From Phragmites australis (lineage: Eukaryota; Streptophyta; Magnoliopsida; Poales; Poaceae), in the NCBI RefSeq assembly GCF_958298935.1, contig NC_084921.1, positions 50,021,001-50,085,000 on the forward strand: a stretch of 64,000 nt of DNA, in the 5' to 3' direction. Position 1 is the stretch's first letter, and every line of letters starts with the position of its first letter. Below the pieces are notes generated by a model. The model was not told the origin of the DNA. It did no database searches and saw nothing but the letters and a program-made list of their open reading frames with translations. Both the position numbers and the translations under genes were made by a program. This document shows, in pieces, positions 63,435 to 64,000 of the stretch.

Positions 63435-64000
63435 CAACTTTACCTAAACTAATTACCTCTCCTTTCCCATCATAACCAAATATGATATTTTTCATAACAT
63501 CCTCCATGTTCTTCAAATGATGATAACATTCTCTTCTCTCCGGTCATATGATTTGTGTATCCAATATCAAGCACCCAACTTGATCCATCGAAATAATATG
63601 ACTATAAAATAATTTAAGCTTTTATTTTAGGTACTCAAATTTGTTTGGATCCTTTCATATTAGTCACAAACACTTTTGGCACCCACACATTCCTTTTGAC
63701 AACTCGATACTTTATGCAGGTACCAACATATAGAGCAACTATTTTACTATGGTGGTTCATTTTTAAAATATAAGATGAATAAAAAGTAGATTGAGATGTA
63801 TGGACCTTTGGTTGCTTGACTTGTGTGGTGAGATCACTTTGCTTGCCTCCCTTGATGAACTTGAGAGACTCCTTGCCATTTATCATCACACGCTCACTTG
63901 GCTTGCTTGTATGTATATCAAACCTAAAGTCTCTGTTTTGCTTGTTGTCCTTGACCTCAATAGTCTTGTATAGTGTATCCTTGGATTTGTATGTCTTGAT
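63435..64000 (-). mobile_element. SIRE/Maximus-like Copia fragment, gag end and protease, minus strand
   Basis: On the - strand from 64000 the reading gives the C-terminal gag region (GKESLKFIKGGKQ; later NVWVPKVFVTNMKGSKQI), then SSWVLDIGYTNHMTGEKRML at about 63580-63520 and a GKGEV-like block before the junction with the LTR. The protease motif, normally DSG, reads DIG here and stops occur, so it is inactive. The element continues beyond the window. Confidence 0.8.

Overview
The window reads as nuclear DNA from a grass (Poaceae), species not determined. The grounds are: GC-rich genes with short or no introns set in AT-rich repeats; plant-specific genes (a plant F-box/LRR protein of the At1g67190 type, hevamine-type class III chitinases, chloroplast ferredoxin, plant GH17 glucanase, a group I bZIP); and nested grass-style Copia, Gypsy-like and L1-like elements. 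Most of the sequence is transposon-derived. Genes sit as single islands between repeats. There is no operon logic.

Layout. 1-7.7 kb: a decayed SIRE/Maximus-like Copia element (+ strand) carrying two later solo LTRs (1363-2778 and 4917-6384) and ending in its own 3' LTR (from 6410). 8.3-8.8 kb: 3' end of an RTE-clade LINE (- strand). 9.46-10.71 kb: intact F-box/LRR gene (-) with a GC-rich upstream region to about 11.7 kb. 11.87-17.64 kb: a long solo LTR (target duplication TGATT) into which a second solo LTR of the same family (12439-15364, target duplication ATTGA) has inserted. 18.2-19.1 kb: a broken group I bZIP gene (-), whose start is lost where a Copia LTR begins. 19.1-23.8 kb: decayed minus-strand Copia sequence with a second SIRE-type LTR copy (20543 onward) and a solo LTR (21662-23117) of the family seen at 1363-2778.

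24.2-29.3 kb: two tandem class III chitinases (GH18), the first with a 99-bp intron and the second intronless, both with intact catalytic motifs. 29.45-30.2 kb: RNase H-type retroelement relic (-). 31.24-31.72 kb: chloroplast-type 2Fe-2S ferredoxin. 31.9-40.7 kb: an L1-like LINE (-) bounded by a 13-bp target-site duplication and interrupted by a Copia-type solo LTR (33687-35350). 40.7-47.7 kb: gene-poor DNA with two interleaved long inverted-repeat elements (43.5-46.0 kb). 47.88-49.83 kb: two-exon GH17 beta-1,3-glucanase with signal peptide and a GPI-type tail. 50.36-54.93 kb: a 4.6-kb solo LTR (target duplication GGGCT) containing two large microsatellites. 56.09-56.59 kb: a hAT-type MITE. 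57.30-58.19 kb: an unidentified 294-codon gene (-). 60.95-61.29 kb: a small membrane/coiled-coil gene (-) whose ATG frame is broken near the start. About 61.4-63.43 kb: a minus-strand Gypsy-like LTR abutting a minus-strand SIRE-like Copia gag/protease fragment that runs off the end.

Taken together, three of the intact genes (two chitinases, one beta-1,3-glucanase) encode extracellular enzymes of the kind used in defence and wall remodelling, but nothing in the sequence shows co-regulation. The strongest structural signals are seven solo LTRs with both target duplications still readable and no intact LTR element, and LTR-internal arrays of short palindromes that differ between families. I see no CRISPR, rRNA or tRNA gene. 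I did not find a convincing new biological system; the best leads are the hairpin arrays inside the LTRs and the interleaved inverted repeats.
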